A stretch of 20,167 nucleotides of DNA from NCBI GenBank assembly GCA_001414345.1, contig LLCB01000581.1:1-20167 (forward strand), read 5' to 3'. This document shows, piece after piece, positions 1 to 10,010 of this stretch. The position numbers were made by a program, and so were the translations under genes. Every line of letters begins with the position of its first letter. Position 1 is the stretch's first letter. A model generated the notes under the pieces. The model saw only the letters and a list, made by a program, of their open reading frames with translations, was not told where the DNA came from and ran no database searches. Source of the DNA: Hymenoscyphus infarciens (taxonomy: Eukaryota; Ascomycota; Leotiomycetes; Helotiales; Helotiaceae).

Positions 1-780
1 TAGCAATTATATAACTAGTTATATATAGTATATTATGTTTAATAAGAGCAACCTTAGTATAAAAGCTATACTCTACTATATAACCTACTTTAGTTATATA
101 ACTTTTATTTTTTATATACTTATAGCTTTAATTCTAAGGATTATTAATATATAGTTATTAATTAAAGTTAATATATAAAAAGTTACTTAAATTACTTTCA
201 AAAAAAAAAAAACCCTTCTCAGACACATTTTTTTTTTCCTTCTAAGTACTTTTTAAGTATTATTATACTACTAATATATAGCTAGTATATACTAAAGCTA
301 GTATTAGTTATAATAGAATAGTTTAAGCTACTAAGTACTTAAAACTACTTAGAATAGGTTTGAAATAGGTTTAGAACCTCTTTAACTAGGTTTAGAACCT
401 CTTTAAACTATAGCTAGCTATAGCTCTAATTAATTTAATAATTCTAATTAATTTAAAATAGGTTTAGAACCTTTCTAAACTATAGTCTAGCTATAGCTTT
501 AAACGTTTCTATAATTTAGAATAGGTTTAGAACCTCTCTAAATAAGCTCTAAATAGGTTTAGAACCTTTTTAAACTATAATCTAGCTATAGTTCTAAACG
601 TTTTAATAATTTAGAATAGGTTTAGAACCTATTTAGAACCTATTTTAAACCTATTCCAAACCTATTCAGAACCTATTCCAAACCTATTCTAAACTTATTT
701 AAAACCTATTCTAAACCTATTAAAATTAATTTAATATTGATTTAAACTAGGTTTAAGTAAAAGCGAGTAAGTATATATGT
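1..780 (-). mobile_element. Non-coding repeat family A, copy A1 (partial, cut by window start)
   Basis: Reverse complement of the 5' part of A3 (19061 onward) and A2 (14852 onward). In element orientation it starts at 780 with ACATATATACTTACTCGC, matching the A2 and A3 starts. It then runs through an 11-bp tandem array (628-726) and larger repeats built on AGCTATAGCTAG and GGTTCTAAACC (about 355-625). At about 251 it enters the core shared with family B, which continues off the left edge. No coding frame is visible. It sits in C1: the C1 reverse transcriptase reads up to 781, where uninterrupted C2 continues (near 8335). The other junction lies outside the window. Identity as a DNA transposon is inferred from its repeated, precisely started structure. 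Confidence 0.75.
628..726. repeat. 11-bp tandem array in A1 (about 9 units)
   Basis: Units of the form CCTATTCTAAA (AATAGGTTTAG on the other strand) follow one another every 11 bases from 628 to 726 with few mismatches. The same array occurs in A2 with about 7 units and in A3 with 19, so copy number varies between insertions of one family. Confidence 0.85.
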
Positions 781-3548
781 TATTATATAACCTAGAGATA
801 TGTAGATATTTGTTTATTCCTTTTAGAAGAGTAATGTTTAGTCTTTCTATATCTATATCCCTTTATATAAAAGCTAAAACTATGTTAATTTTCTATATTA
901 TAAAGTTATATAATAGTACTAGGACGAATAAGACTTTCTAGCTTATTTACTTAATAACTCTTATAAAAGAGTCTATATAGTCTCTTCTATATAACTATTT
1001 AAAACCTTTGACTATAAATCGCGATTTAAATTCTATTATACTATTAGATTCTTTTAGTTTATAAACCTATTTTATCTTAATAGACTTAGCGTCTTTGCTA
1101 GTATTACTACTAGTAATAATATTCTAAGTTTTATTACTTATAAGAGTATTTAATTCCTTTTATATAGATCTAATCTAGTAGTCTTTATAAGGATTAATAT
1201 TACTTATAGCTTCTTTATAGCTTTTTAGCTCTAGAATAATAGTATTAGGTATTTTATTAATAATAACCTTTTTAATACTATTACCTTCTATTTTAGAGTT
1301 TAAATAAGTAAGTAATATATAGTAATATATAGTTATTAGCGCTTAAAGCTTATTGATTTCTAATACGTCTATATCTCTTTTTATAAGATTAATGTATCTA
1401 CCTCTTAGTCTAAGGTTTATATTAGAGCCTAACTCTATAATATTATCTTAACTTAATTCGTCTTATTCTAATTCGTTAACGTTATTTATATATATTTCGT
1501 TGTTTAGGTCGTTGTTATTATTATCGCTTAACTCCTTATGTTTTATAAAAGTAGAACTATTGCCTTCTAGATACGTATTCATATAACTAGTTATTTCTTA
1601 TAGATAATCTTAATCTATAGACTCTTCTTTTAAAAGTATAGAGTAGTTTTCTTCTATAATAAATTCGTCTTTATATATAAGGTCTTCTTTTATTATAATA
1701 TCTCTTATATTAATAACTTTCCTAAGTTCTAGTATATATATAAGGAAGTTATTAAAGAACTCCTAGTCTACTAATATTCCTTTATATAACTTATTAGCTA
1801 GTTTTCTTTTAACGTTTTTAGTTTTTATTTCTTTTAATATTAAAGTATAATAAAGAGAACTAAAAGTACTTATATATAATATATCTAGACTTATATTAAA
1901 TATATTCTTATATAGTATAGATTTTATAATATTATTATATACCTGATTCTTTATATATATTATAGAATAAGCTATATAAGGCTAGAGATAAAGTAGTATA
2001 GATTTTTCTAAATATATAGTAATTATACGTTCTATTAAATATTAATTAAGTCTTTCTATAATACTGTTCTACTTAGAACTATATAGACTAGTATAGTTAT
2101 ATATAATACCTTAGTCTTTAATATAAGTATCCTATTTATTAGACTTAAATTCCTTAGTATTATCTAAGTATAGACTTTTAATACTTTTATTAAATTGATT
2201 TTTTAATAAGTTATTTGTTTTAACTAACTTATTAAAGACTTCTGATTTATACTTTATAGTATATATAAATATAGCTCTAGTTTTATAACACGTATATATA
2301 AGAGCGTATGTTTCGCTTAAAAGTTCTTTAATTCTAAGTGGTCCTAGAATGTCTATATTGAAATATTCTAAAGACTTAAAGTTATAATTACTTAGAGAGA
2401 TATAACTTATATTCTTAGTTATCTTTCCTTTATAATAATTTTCATAATTGTCTAGTTCTTTCTTACTATTAGAATTGATAGTATATCTCTTAATAAGTGA
2501 TATAGTTTTTAATAATATATTAATATTAATATGATTTAATCTTTAATATAATAAGTTAATATTAAGCTCTTTTGTTTTTATAATATATAACGTTTTTTTA
2601 AGCTTTGTATAATTTATATTAATATTAAGAAAATAAGTGTTATATTCCTAGTTTGCGTTTATAGTCGTATCTAGTAGCTTATTATAAGTATATATGTTCT
2701 TATTATCTATACTAATATTAAAGCTACTCTTAGTAAGAGCTTTAGTTGAAATTAGAGTAGTAGTGATATCTAGGATATAATTTACTTCTAATAAGTTTAT
2801 TTTAATATTATTAGAACTTATTATTAGCATTATATTAACTCTTAGTATAGGTAGCTTAGTACTGTCTATTATACTAATAGTTAGTTCTTTTATAGGTTTA
2901 AAGTTTAGAATCTAATCTTTATTAGGTATATAATGTTTAGTAACACTAGAGTCTAGTATAACTTTAGATTCTTTAAATACTTTATAAGAAGTATTTAGTA
3001 TAGCTATATATAATACTTTTAAAGTACTATTATCGTTGTTTTTTGTATTAATACTACTACTAGTATTAGTACTAGTATTATTACTAGTATTATTAGATTT
3101 CTTATTTAATTTTAGCTCTAGGTATAGTATAAAGTATTTAGAGATTATATGTCCTCTCTTATTATAATAAGTATAAATAGGAATTTCATTTCCTTTATTT
3201 ATAGCTTTATTAGCCTTTTTAGCTTTATTAGCTTCTAGGTTATTACTAGACTCTATTCTAGCTTCTTCTAATATAAGTTCAGATATAAGAATATCTATAT
3301 TAATTTTAGATAAATCTTTTCCTAGTTCTTTATATTTTCTTAATATAAAACCTTCAAAGCTACTATTAAGCCTTTTAAATATAATCTATGTTATATAGCT
3401 TTTAGGTATTAGATGTCTTAAGTCTTTAAGATATAAAGCTACACTTTATATAGCGCTAGTATATTCGTCGACGTTCTTATAAGAGCTTTAGCTAGATTTA
3501 ATAATTATATCTAGGTATTAACTAATTAGATTAAAACTAGATTCTCTA
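781..3548 (-). pseudogene. Ty1/copia Gag-Pol polyprotein, copy C1 (RIP-mutated; gag C-terminus to RT)
   Basis: The minus-strand frame is the same from 3548 down to 781, as shown by six anchors with identical phase, so decay is by point mutation only. In protein order: gag C-terminus; a CCHC zinc knuckle with His kept (CAT, 3149-3151) but the Cys positions now Tyr; an Asn/Thr/Ser-rich linker (about 3055-3110); aspartic protease start LDSSVT (Asp at 2951-2953, family LDSGAT/S); pre-integrase segment (2640-2860); integrase with Asp 2351-2353, Asp 2162-2164 and Glu 2054-2056, a DD35E spacing; then RT with VKGFK followed by TAG (995-997). In-frame stops are TAA/TAG. A1 truncates it on the left. 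B1 interrupts gag on the right, and the remaining gag fragment is at 6944-6974. No active product is expected. Confidence 0.9.
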
Positions 3549-4700
3549 CTTATATGCTCTCTACTAGGGTTTTGAGCTAGTATTAACTTAGACTTAATAC
3601 TAGTTTAATACTAGTTTAAGATATATGTTATTTCTTAAGATAGCTCTAATACGTTTTATAAAACGATTTAAAGTAATTTAAGCTAATTTATAAAACGATT
3701 TAAGGTAAGAAACCGATTTATAAAACAATTTAAGGTAATTTAAGCTAATTTATAAAACAATTTAAAGTAAGAAACTAATTTATAAAACGATTTAAAGGAA
3801 TTTAAGCTAATTTATAAAACAATTTAAAATAAGAAACTAATTTATAAAACAATTTAAGGTAATTTAAGGTAATTTATAAAACAATTTAAAGTAAAAAACT
3901 GATTTATAAAACAATTTAAAATTATAAACTAACTTATAATCTAGCTCTTAACTTAGTTTAAAAAATATGTCTAAAATAAAGTACTTAGAAGAAAAAAAAG
4001 TAAAAAGTCTAGAAAGAGTGTTTTTTTTTTTAAAGGCGATTTAAGTAACTTTTTATATATTAACTTTAATTTGTAATTATATTATATATTAATAATTCTT
4101 AAAATTAAGACTATAAATATATAAAAAATAAAAGTCATATAACTAAAGTAGGTTATATAGTAAGGCGTAGCTTTCGTGCTAGGGTTACTCTTACTAAATA
4201 TAGTACACTATATATAACTAGCTATATAACCGCTAAGACCTAGTATATAAGCTATCTCTACCTTCGACTTTAATAACTTTAACTTTAATATCTTCGACTT
4301 CGACACTTTACTTTAACAATAATAATAATAATAACAACTATCTATTAATATCGCTATTATATTATATTCCTTACTTAGTATTAGGCTACTTATTAGTATT
4401 ATAATCTAGGTTATATTCGTTATATTCGCTACCTTAGTCATTTCTATATTACTAAATAATAATAATATACCTCTTATTTTTCAACGATTTAGATATATTC
4501 TATAGTTAGACTTTCAGTAGAGCGAATTAGAAGCCTTGAATTAGTTACTTAGCGAATTAGAAGTATTAGATTTATTATCTACGTTATCGCTGTCGCTATC
4601 GCTATTACTATCGGTATCGCTTTTATAATATATACTATTTCTACTCTTACTTTCTAAACTAATATACATATCTTATAGTTTCTAACTAACTAACTAACTA
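3549..4700 (+). mobile_element. Non-coding TA-flanked element family B, copy B1, 5' part
   Basis: Starts with CTTATATGCTCTCTACTAG right after a TA (3547-3548) and continues at 6373-6943 on the far side of B2; together about 1.72 kb. Its 5' arm (3650-3940) is a tandem array of about 61 bp built on TTTATAAAACGATTTAAAG. The core shared with family A begins at about 3979 (AAGTACTT). The insertion lies in C1 gag: removing B1 and one TA gives gattctctatatatagc, which is the sequence of the empty site in C3 (reverse complement, about 18345-18361). This fixes the TA target duplication directly. No protein frame was found. A TA duplication with imperfect terminal inverted repeats suggests a non-autonomous Tc1/mariner-type element; that class is inference. 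Confidence 0.85.
3650..3940. repeat. ~61-bp subterminal tandem array, 5' arm of B1
   Basis: TTTATAAAACGATTTAAAG alternates with AATTTAAGC and AAGAAACC blocks, about four and a half units of roughly 61 bp, each made of two ~30-bp half units. Equivalent arrays are at about 4780-5045 in B2 and about 13165-13435 in inverted B3. Differences between units are mostly C/T or G/A, as RIP would cause. Confidence 0.8.
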
Positions 4701-5089
4701 CTTATATGCCCTCTACTAGGGTTTTAAGCTAGTATTAACTTAGACTTAATACCGGTTTAATACTAGTTTAAGATATTAATATATTTTATAAAACAATTTA
4801 AAGTAATTTAAGCTAATTTGTAAAATAATTTAAAGTAAGAAACCGATTTATAAAACAATTTAAGGTAATTTAAGCTGATTTATAAAACGATTTAAAGTAA
4901 GAAACTAATTTATAAAATAATTTAAAGGATTTATAAAATAATTTAAAGTAATTTATAAAATAATTTAAAGTAAGAAACTAATTTATAAAACAATTTAAGG
5001 TAATTTAAGCTAATTTATAAAATAATTTAAAATTATAAACTAATTTATAATCTAGCTTTTAACTTAGTTTAAAAAATATATTTAAAATA

Positions 5090-5998
5090 AAGTACTTAGA
5101 AGAAAAAATAAAAAGTCTAAAAAAAGTGTTTTTTTTTTAAAAGTAATTTAAAAGACTTTTTATATATAAACTTTAATTAGTAATTATATATTAATAATCC
5201 TTATAAATAGAGCTACTAGCTTATAAAAGATAGAAGTTATATAACTAAAGTAGGTTATATAGTAGAGTATAGCTTTCTAATTAGAGTCGCTCTTACGAAA
5301 CATAGTACGCTATATATAACTAGCTATATAACTACTAAGACCTATAAGCGTATAGACTACCTCTACCTTTAACTTTAACTTCAACTTCGACTTTAACTTT
5401 GACTTCTTTAACTTTAATATCTTTAACTTTAATACTTTACTTCGATAATAATAACAACGATAATAACTATTTATTATTATTATATCGCTTTTCTTACTTA
5501 GTATTAGAATTAGGCTATTTATTAGTATTATAATCTAGGTTATCTTTATTATATTTACTATCCTAGTTAATTCTATATTATCGAAGTATATTTTATAATT
5601 AGACTTTTAATAGTAAATAAGAAGCTTTAAATTAGTTACTTAGTAAATTAGAAGTATTAGATTTATTATCTATATTATTATTATCGCTATTATTATTACT
5701 ATTGCTTTTATAGTATATATTATTTCTACTCTTACTTTCTAAACTAATATATATACCTTATAGTTTCTAACTAACTAACTAACTAACTAATTCTAACTAA
5801 TTAAATTAAGATATATATATAAGAATAATATTATTTAGATTAGTAGAACATTTAGTAGAATAATTAGTAGAATTAGTAGAATTAGTAGAATTAGTAGAAT
5901 TAGTAGAAGTAGGACTTAGGTATTCGACGAACTAGGGCATATTATATAAGAGTAGGAGTAGTATAGCTACGTAATATACGCCTAATTACGTAATTTTA
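5090..5998 (+). repeat. ~900-bp core module shared by families A and B (B2 copy)
   Basis: From AAGTACTTAGAAG to about ACGTAATTTTAG this segment is similar to 15279-16178 in A2, and partly to 1-251 (A1), 19693-20167 (A3), 3979-4700 plus 6373-6571 (B1) and 12206-13116 reversed (B3). Outside these limits A and B have unrelated arms. It holds short palindromic AT sequences around AGTTATATAACT, ACTTTA repeats, CTAA repeats and GAATTAGTA repeats. No open frame was found. Confidence 0.75.
5860..5910. repeat. 9-bp minisatellite (GAATTAGTA)n in the shared core
   Basis: About six head-to-tail copies of GAATTAGTA in B2. Corresponding shorter or altered arrays are at about 6450-6500 (B1), 12298-12350 (B3, reverse strand, with one G/C variant) and 16070-16105 (A2). 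Unit number differs among copies. Confidence 0.8.
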
Positions 5999-6372
5999 GT
6001 CTTTTTTAATATATATTCACTAGTAATAAATAGTTTTTAGTACTAATTTAAGGCTACTCTAATACTAAGTTATTAAAGTAGGTCTAGAATTAAGTTAAAC
6101 TAGTATCTAATACTAACTTAACTTACCTAACCCGGTTTATAACCTAGTTTAACTTACTAAAACGAGTTTAACTTACTAAAATAAGTCAGGTTTTACTACT
6201 ATAAATCATCTTAAGTTAGTTTTAAAGTATATTAAACCTAGTTCTTAAATTATTTTAAACTACTTTAATCTAATTTATAAACTAGCTTAAATACGCTTCT
6301 AGAATTAGTTTAAATTACCTCTAAACCTGATTTAACCTCGACTTAAAACCCTCGCGAGTTAGTAGTAAAGTA

Positions 6373-6943
6373 ACTGACTAATCTAACTAATTAAATCAAG
6401 GTATATATATAAAGATAATATTATTTAGGTTAGTAGAATATTTAATAGAATAATTAGTAGAATTAGTAGAATTAGTAGAATTAGTAGAATTAGTAGAAGT
6501 AAGACTTAGGCATTTAAGTATATTATATAAGAGTAGTATAGCTACGTAATATACGCTTAATTATATAATTTCAGTCTTTTTTTATATATATTCACTAGTA
6601 ATAATTAGTTTTTAGTACTAATTTAAAGCTACTCTAATACTAAGTTACTACTAGTTTAAGACAGGTCTAGAATTAAGTTAAACTAGTGTCTAATACTAAC
6701 TTAACTTACTAACCTAGTTTATAACCCGGTTCAACTTACTAAAACGAGTTAGGTTTTACTACTATAAATTATCTTAAGTCGGTTTCAAAACATATTAAAC
6801 CTAGTTCTTAAATCATTTTAAACTACTTTAATCTAGTTTATAAACTAGCTTAAACATATTTCGTAAATCAGTCTAAGTTATCTTAAGTTAAGGTTAAACT
6901 AGATTCAACTCTGACTTAAAACCCTCGCGGGTTAGTAGTAAAG
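6373..6943 (+). mobile_element. Family B, copy B1, 3' part (resumes after nested B2)
   Basis: Continues B1 from the CTAA-repeat region (ACTGACTAATCTAAC) through the 9-bp array and the 3' arm to the terminal GGGTTAGTAGTAAAG. It is followed by the second TA (6944-6945) and then by C1 gag. The 3' arm repeats that of B2 (6000-6370) with scattered C/T and G/A differences. No coding frame. Confidence 0.87.
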
Positions 6944-6974
6944 TATATATAGCTATTATATACGCCTATATAGT
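6944..6974 (-). pseudogene. Copia C1 gag remnant beyond B1
   Basis: About 30 bases that match the reverse complement of C3 gag near 18320-18350, directly continuing the C1 gag interrupted at 3548. The match stops at TATATAGT (6967-6974), where sequence switches to C2 integrase on the opposite strand. Too short to describe further, but it proves the B1 empty site and marks a rearrangement point. Confidence 0.8.
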
Positions 6975-9512
6975 CTAATAAGTAGGATACTTATATTAAA
7001 GACTAAGGTATTATATATGACTATACTAGTTCATATAGTTCTAAGTAGAACGGTATTATAGAAAGACTTAATCGATATTTAATAAAACATATAATTACTA
7101 TATATTTAGAAAAATCTATACTACTTTATCTCTAGCCTTATATAGCTCGTTTTATAATATATATAAAGAATTAGATATATAATAGTATTATAAAATCTAT
7201 ACTATATAAGAATATATTTAATATAAGTCTAGATATATTATATATAAGTACTCTTAGTTCTCTTTATTATACTTTAATATTAAAAGAAATAAGAGCTAAA
7301 ATTACTAAAAGAAAACTAGCTAATAAGTTATATAAAAGAATATTAGTAGGCTAAGAGTCTTCTAATAACTTCCTTATATATATACTAGAACTTAAGAAAG
7401 TTATTAATATATAAGATATTATAATAAAAGAAGACCTTATATATAAAGACGAATTTATTATAGAAGAAAACTACTTTATACTTTTAGAAGAAGAGTCTAT
7501 AGATTAGGATTATTTATAAGAAATAACTAGTTATATGAATATACGTCTAGAGAGCGATAGTTCTACTCTTATAGAACATAAGAAGTTAAGCGATAATAAC
7601 AACAATAACTTAAATAATAAAACATATATAGATAACGTCGACGAATTAGAATAAGACGAATTAGGTTAAGATAATGTTATAAGGTTAGGCTCTAATATAA
7701 ACCTTAGACTAAGAAGTAGACGTGTTAATCTTATAGAAAGGGATATAAACACGTTAGAAATTAATAAGCTTTAAGTACTAATAGCTATATATTACTACGT
7801 ATTACTTACTTATTTAAACTCTAAAATAGAAGGCGATAGTACTAAAAAGGTTATTATTAATAAAATACCTAATACTACTATTCTAGAGCTAAAAAGCTAT
7901 AAAGAAGCTATAAGTAATATTAATCCTTATAAAAACTACTAGATTAGATTTATATAAAAGGAATTAAATACTCTTATAAGTAATAAAACTTAGAATATTA
8001 TTACTAGTAGTAATACTAGCAAAGACACTAAGTCTATTAAGATAAGATAGGTTTATAAACTAAAAGAATCTAATAGTATAATAGAATTTAAATTACGATT
8101 TATAGCTAAAGGTTTTAAATAGTTATATAGAAGAGATTATATAGACTCTTTTATAAGAGTTATTAAGTAAATAAGCTAGAAAGTCTTATTTACTCTAGTA
8201 CTATTATATAACTTTATAATATAGAAAATCGATATAGTTTTAGCTTTTATATAAGAGGATATAGATATAGAAAGACTAAATATCACTCCTCTAGAAGGAA
8301 TAAACAAATATCTACATATCTCTAGATTATATAATAACGTGTTAAAAAATACGAAAAACCCTCTTAACTAAATCGTATATTTAGAACTTCTAAAAGCCTT
8401 TTATAGATTAAAATAATTAGCTAGAATCTAGTTTATTATACTAGTTATTATACTTTTAGAACTAGGCTTCAAAGCACTAAGTACTAATTTATATATATAT
8501 ATAAATCGTTCTACTAGTATATATATATATATATATATATATAGACAACTTAGTAATAATCGGACCTATAGAAGAACTTATTAAAAGTCTTATTAATAAA
8601 CTTAAGAAACACTTTAATATTAAAGACTTAGGTTCTATTAAAGACTACTTAGGCGTAGATATTATTAGAGAAAATAAATAGCTAAAACTAAGCTAAGAAA
8701 AATATATATCTAAAGTATTAGATAAGTATAATCTTCTTAATTATAATCTTATTTATATGTTAATAGATTCTAAGATTAAATTAATACTAAATTAATTTTA
8801 AGCTAGTCTAGAAGATACTAGACTATTTCAAGTAATAATCAACTATCTACTATATATTTTTATTTATACTAGACTAGATATCGCCTATACTACTATTATA
8901 CTATTAAGATATATATCAAACTCTTCTAAAGAATACTTTATAGTAGCTAAGTATATATTAAGATATTTAAAAACAACTATTTACTACTATATTATATATA
9001 TAATAAAAGATATATCTAGCTATTTTATAAGTAGCTTTTACAACTCCGATTACGCTAGCGATATTAATAGTACTAAATCAACTACTAGATATATTTTTTA
9101 CTTAACTAGAGGACTAATTATATAGTATTCTAAGCTATAAAGTATTATAGCTTAATCTATAACTAAAGCTAAATATATAGCTATAAATATAGCCTTAAAA
9201 GAATCTTTCTATATAATAGCCTTAGTTAAAGAACTAGGTTTTTATAAATAAAAGAAATTCAGTTTATATACTAATAATAAAGGAGCTTTATAATTAAGCT
9301 ATAACTCTATATATTATAAAAGAATAAAGTATATTACTATCAAATACTACTATATAAGAGACTTATTAGTTAAAAGAACTATAGATCTAATATATATAAA
9401 ATCAATAGATTAAAAAGTAGACGGTTTTACTAAAGCACTTAATAAAATAAAATTCTAACAATTCTTTATATAGCTAAGAATGATAAGTTACGTACTAATA
9501 TATAAAAACTAA
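6975..9512 (+). pseudogene. Ty1/copia Pol, copy C2 (RIP-mutated; integrase C-half, RT, RNase H)
   Basis: One frame runs from 6975 to about 8540. Integrase: NGIIERLNR with the catalytic Glu at 7061-7063. Then an acidic/Asn-rich linker, then RT: VYKLKESNS, AKGFK followed by TAG (8120-8122), KIDIVLAF, and LKQxPRxW as LK-stop-LARI-stop (8408-8431). A (TA)n tract (8517-8543) shifts the frame by one. The second frame continues with YIDNL (8538-8552; family YVDDL, one Asp now Asn), then RNase H motifs (about 9015-9420): DYASD, KSTTRYIF, KAKYIAI, and IKYITIKYYYIR. It ends at TAA 9510-9512. About two dozen stops before the shift and a dozen after, all TAA/TAG. Gag, protease and the N-terminal integrase are missing. 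Its 3' LTR follows. Confidence 0.93.
8517..8543. repeat. (TA)n microsatellite inside the C2 RT active-site region
   Basis: An uninterrupted alternating TA run lies just before the YVDDL-type motif. The frame upstream (codon starts at 8459, 8519) and the frame of the motif (8541) differ by one base, so a length change in this tract has broken the reading frame. This is the only clear frameshift I found in C2. Confidence 0.85.
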
Positions 9513-9564
9513 AGATTAGCACTCTTAACTAATACGTTAAAATAACTTAAATAGAAGTACTTAT

Positions 9565-9574
9565 TAAAAGAGCG
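9565..9574 (+). promoter_or_regulatory. Possible polypurine tract of copia C2
   Basis: TAAAAGAGCG lies directly before the LTR start at 9575, the place where plus-strand priming occurs in LTR retroelements. It is short and only mostly purine, so the call rests chiefly on position. Confidence 0.45.
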
Positions 9575-10010
9575 TATTAGTATATAATAAGTACTTATAC
9601 TTATAATTAGATATAATTAATTATACTAGTATAGTATAATATCTCTAGATTAACGATTTCTAGCCTAGACAAATAGTATCTAATATAGAGCACTAGTATC
9701 TAATAGACTAAATAATATCTAATATAGATCGCTAGTATTTAATAAACTAATTAATATCTAATATAGATTAACACTATCTAAGTATATAGATTAACTCTAT
9801 CTAATAAATTAGTTATATCTATAGTTTTAAACTTAGAATATAGTTTTAGACTTAAGGCTATACTAGTATTAGACTAGAAGGCTAGATATAGCCTATATAT
9901 ATATATAGAGTAGATAGCTTCTTAGTTTTTATTTAAGTTAATTAATTCTTTTTTACCTTTTACTTCTTACGTAATCCATTATTACTTTGTAAACTGTGAC
10001 CTTTCTAAGA
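9575..10010 (+). repeat. Copia 3' LTR of C2
   Basis: Aligns almost end to end with the LTR at 16546-17000. It begins TATTAGTATATAATAAG where the other copy keeps TGTTAG, a G-to-A change of the canonical TG. It ends near CTAAGA (10005-10010); both copies share this end and then diverge, to LINE sequence here and to leader sequence there. Inside are tandem repeats of about 30 bp on ATCTAATATAGATC. The other LTR is about 19 bp longer, through one extra repeat piece near 16756. The exact end is uncertain by about 10 bases. Promoter function is inferred from family. Confidence 0.85.

Larger units (their letters stand above)
4701..6370 (+). mobile_element. Non-coding TA-flanked element family B, copy B2 (complete, 1670 bp)
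   Basis: A complete copy inserted in B1. It starts CTTATATGCCCTCTACTAG after TA (4699-4700) and ends GGGTTTT-type sequence then TTAGTAGTAAAG before TA (6371-6372). Deleting B2 plus one TA rejoins B1 at its CTAA repeat. Ends are imperfect inverted repeats: the 5' end begins CTTA.ATGCCCTC and both ends share a GAG..TTTTAAG block about 20 bases in. Order: 5' tandem arm (about 4780-5045); shared core (5090-5998) with an A/T-rich homopolymer hinge near 5140, ACTTTA/ACTTCG repeats (5358-5455), CTAA repeats (5766-5792) and a 9-bp GAATTAGTA array (5860-5910); then a 3' arm with repeats of AACTTACTAAAACGAGTTT. No coding capacity is seen. It is within one base of B3 in length (1671). Confidence 0.88.

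Noticed and set aside
198..240. A12 run followed by a T-rich run as a retroposon poly(A) tail
   Set aside because: The same A/T hinge is inside every A and B copy at the same core position, so it is an internal part of the repeat.
2648..2830. 60-codon open frame on the minus strand as an independent small gene
   Set aside because: It is in phase with the C1 Gag-Pol frame and matches the copia segment between protease and integrase; its ATG is internal.
4678..4700. CTAA repeats, and single CTAACCC-like words, as telomere sequence
   Set aside because: The unit is the 4-bp CTAA within the element core, not the 6-bp fungal telomere repeat, and it recurs only inside A/B copies.
3549..6943. B elements as LTRs of a retrotransposon
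   Set aside because: Flanks are TA, not 4-6 bp; the ends lack TG...CA; no internal gag or pol lies between copies in the right order; and B3 is a solo insertion in C4.
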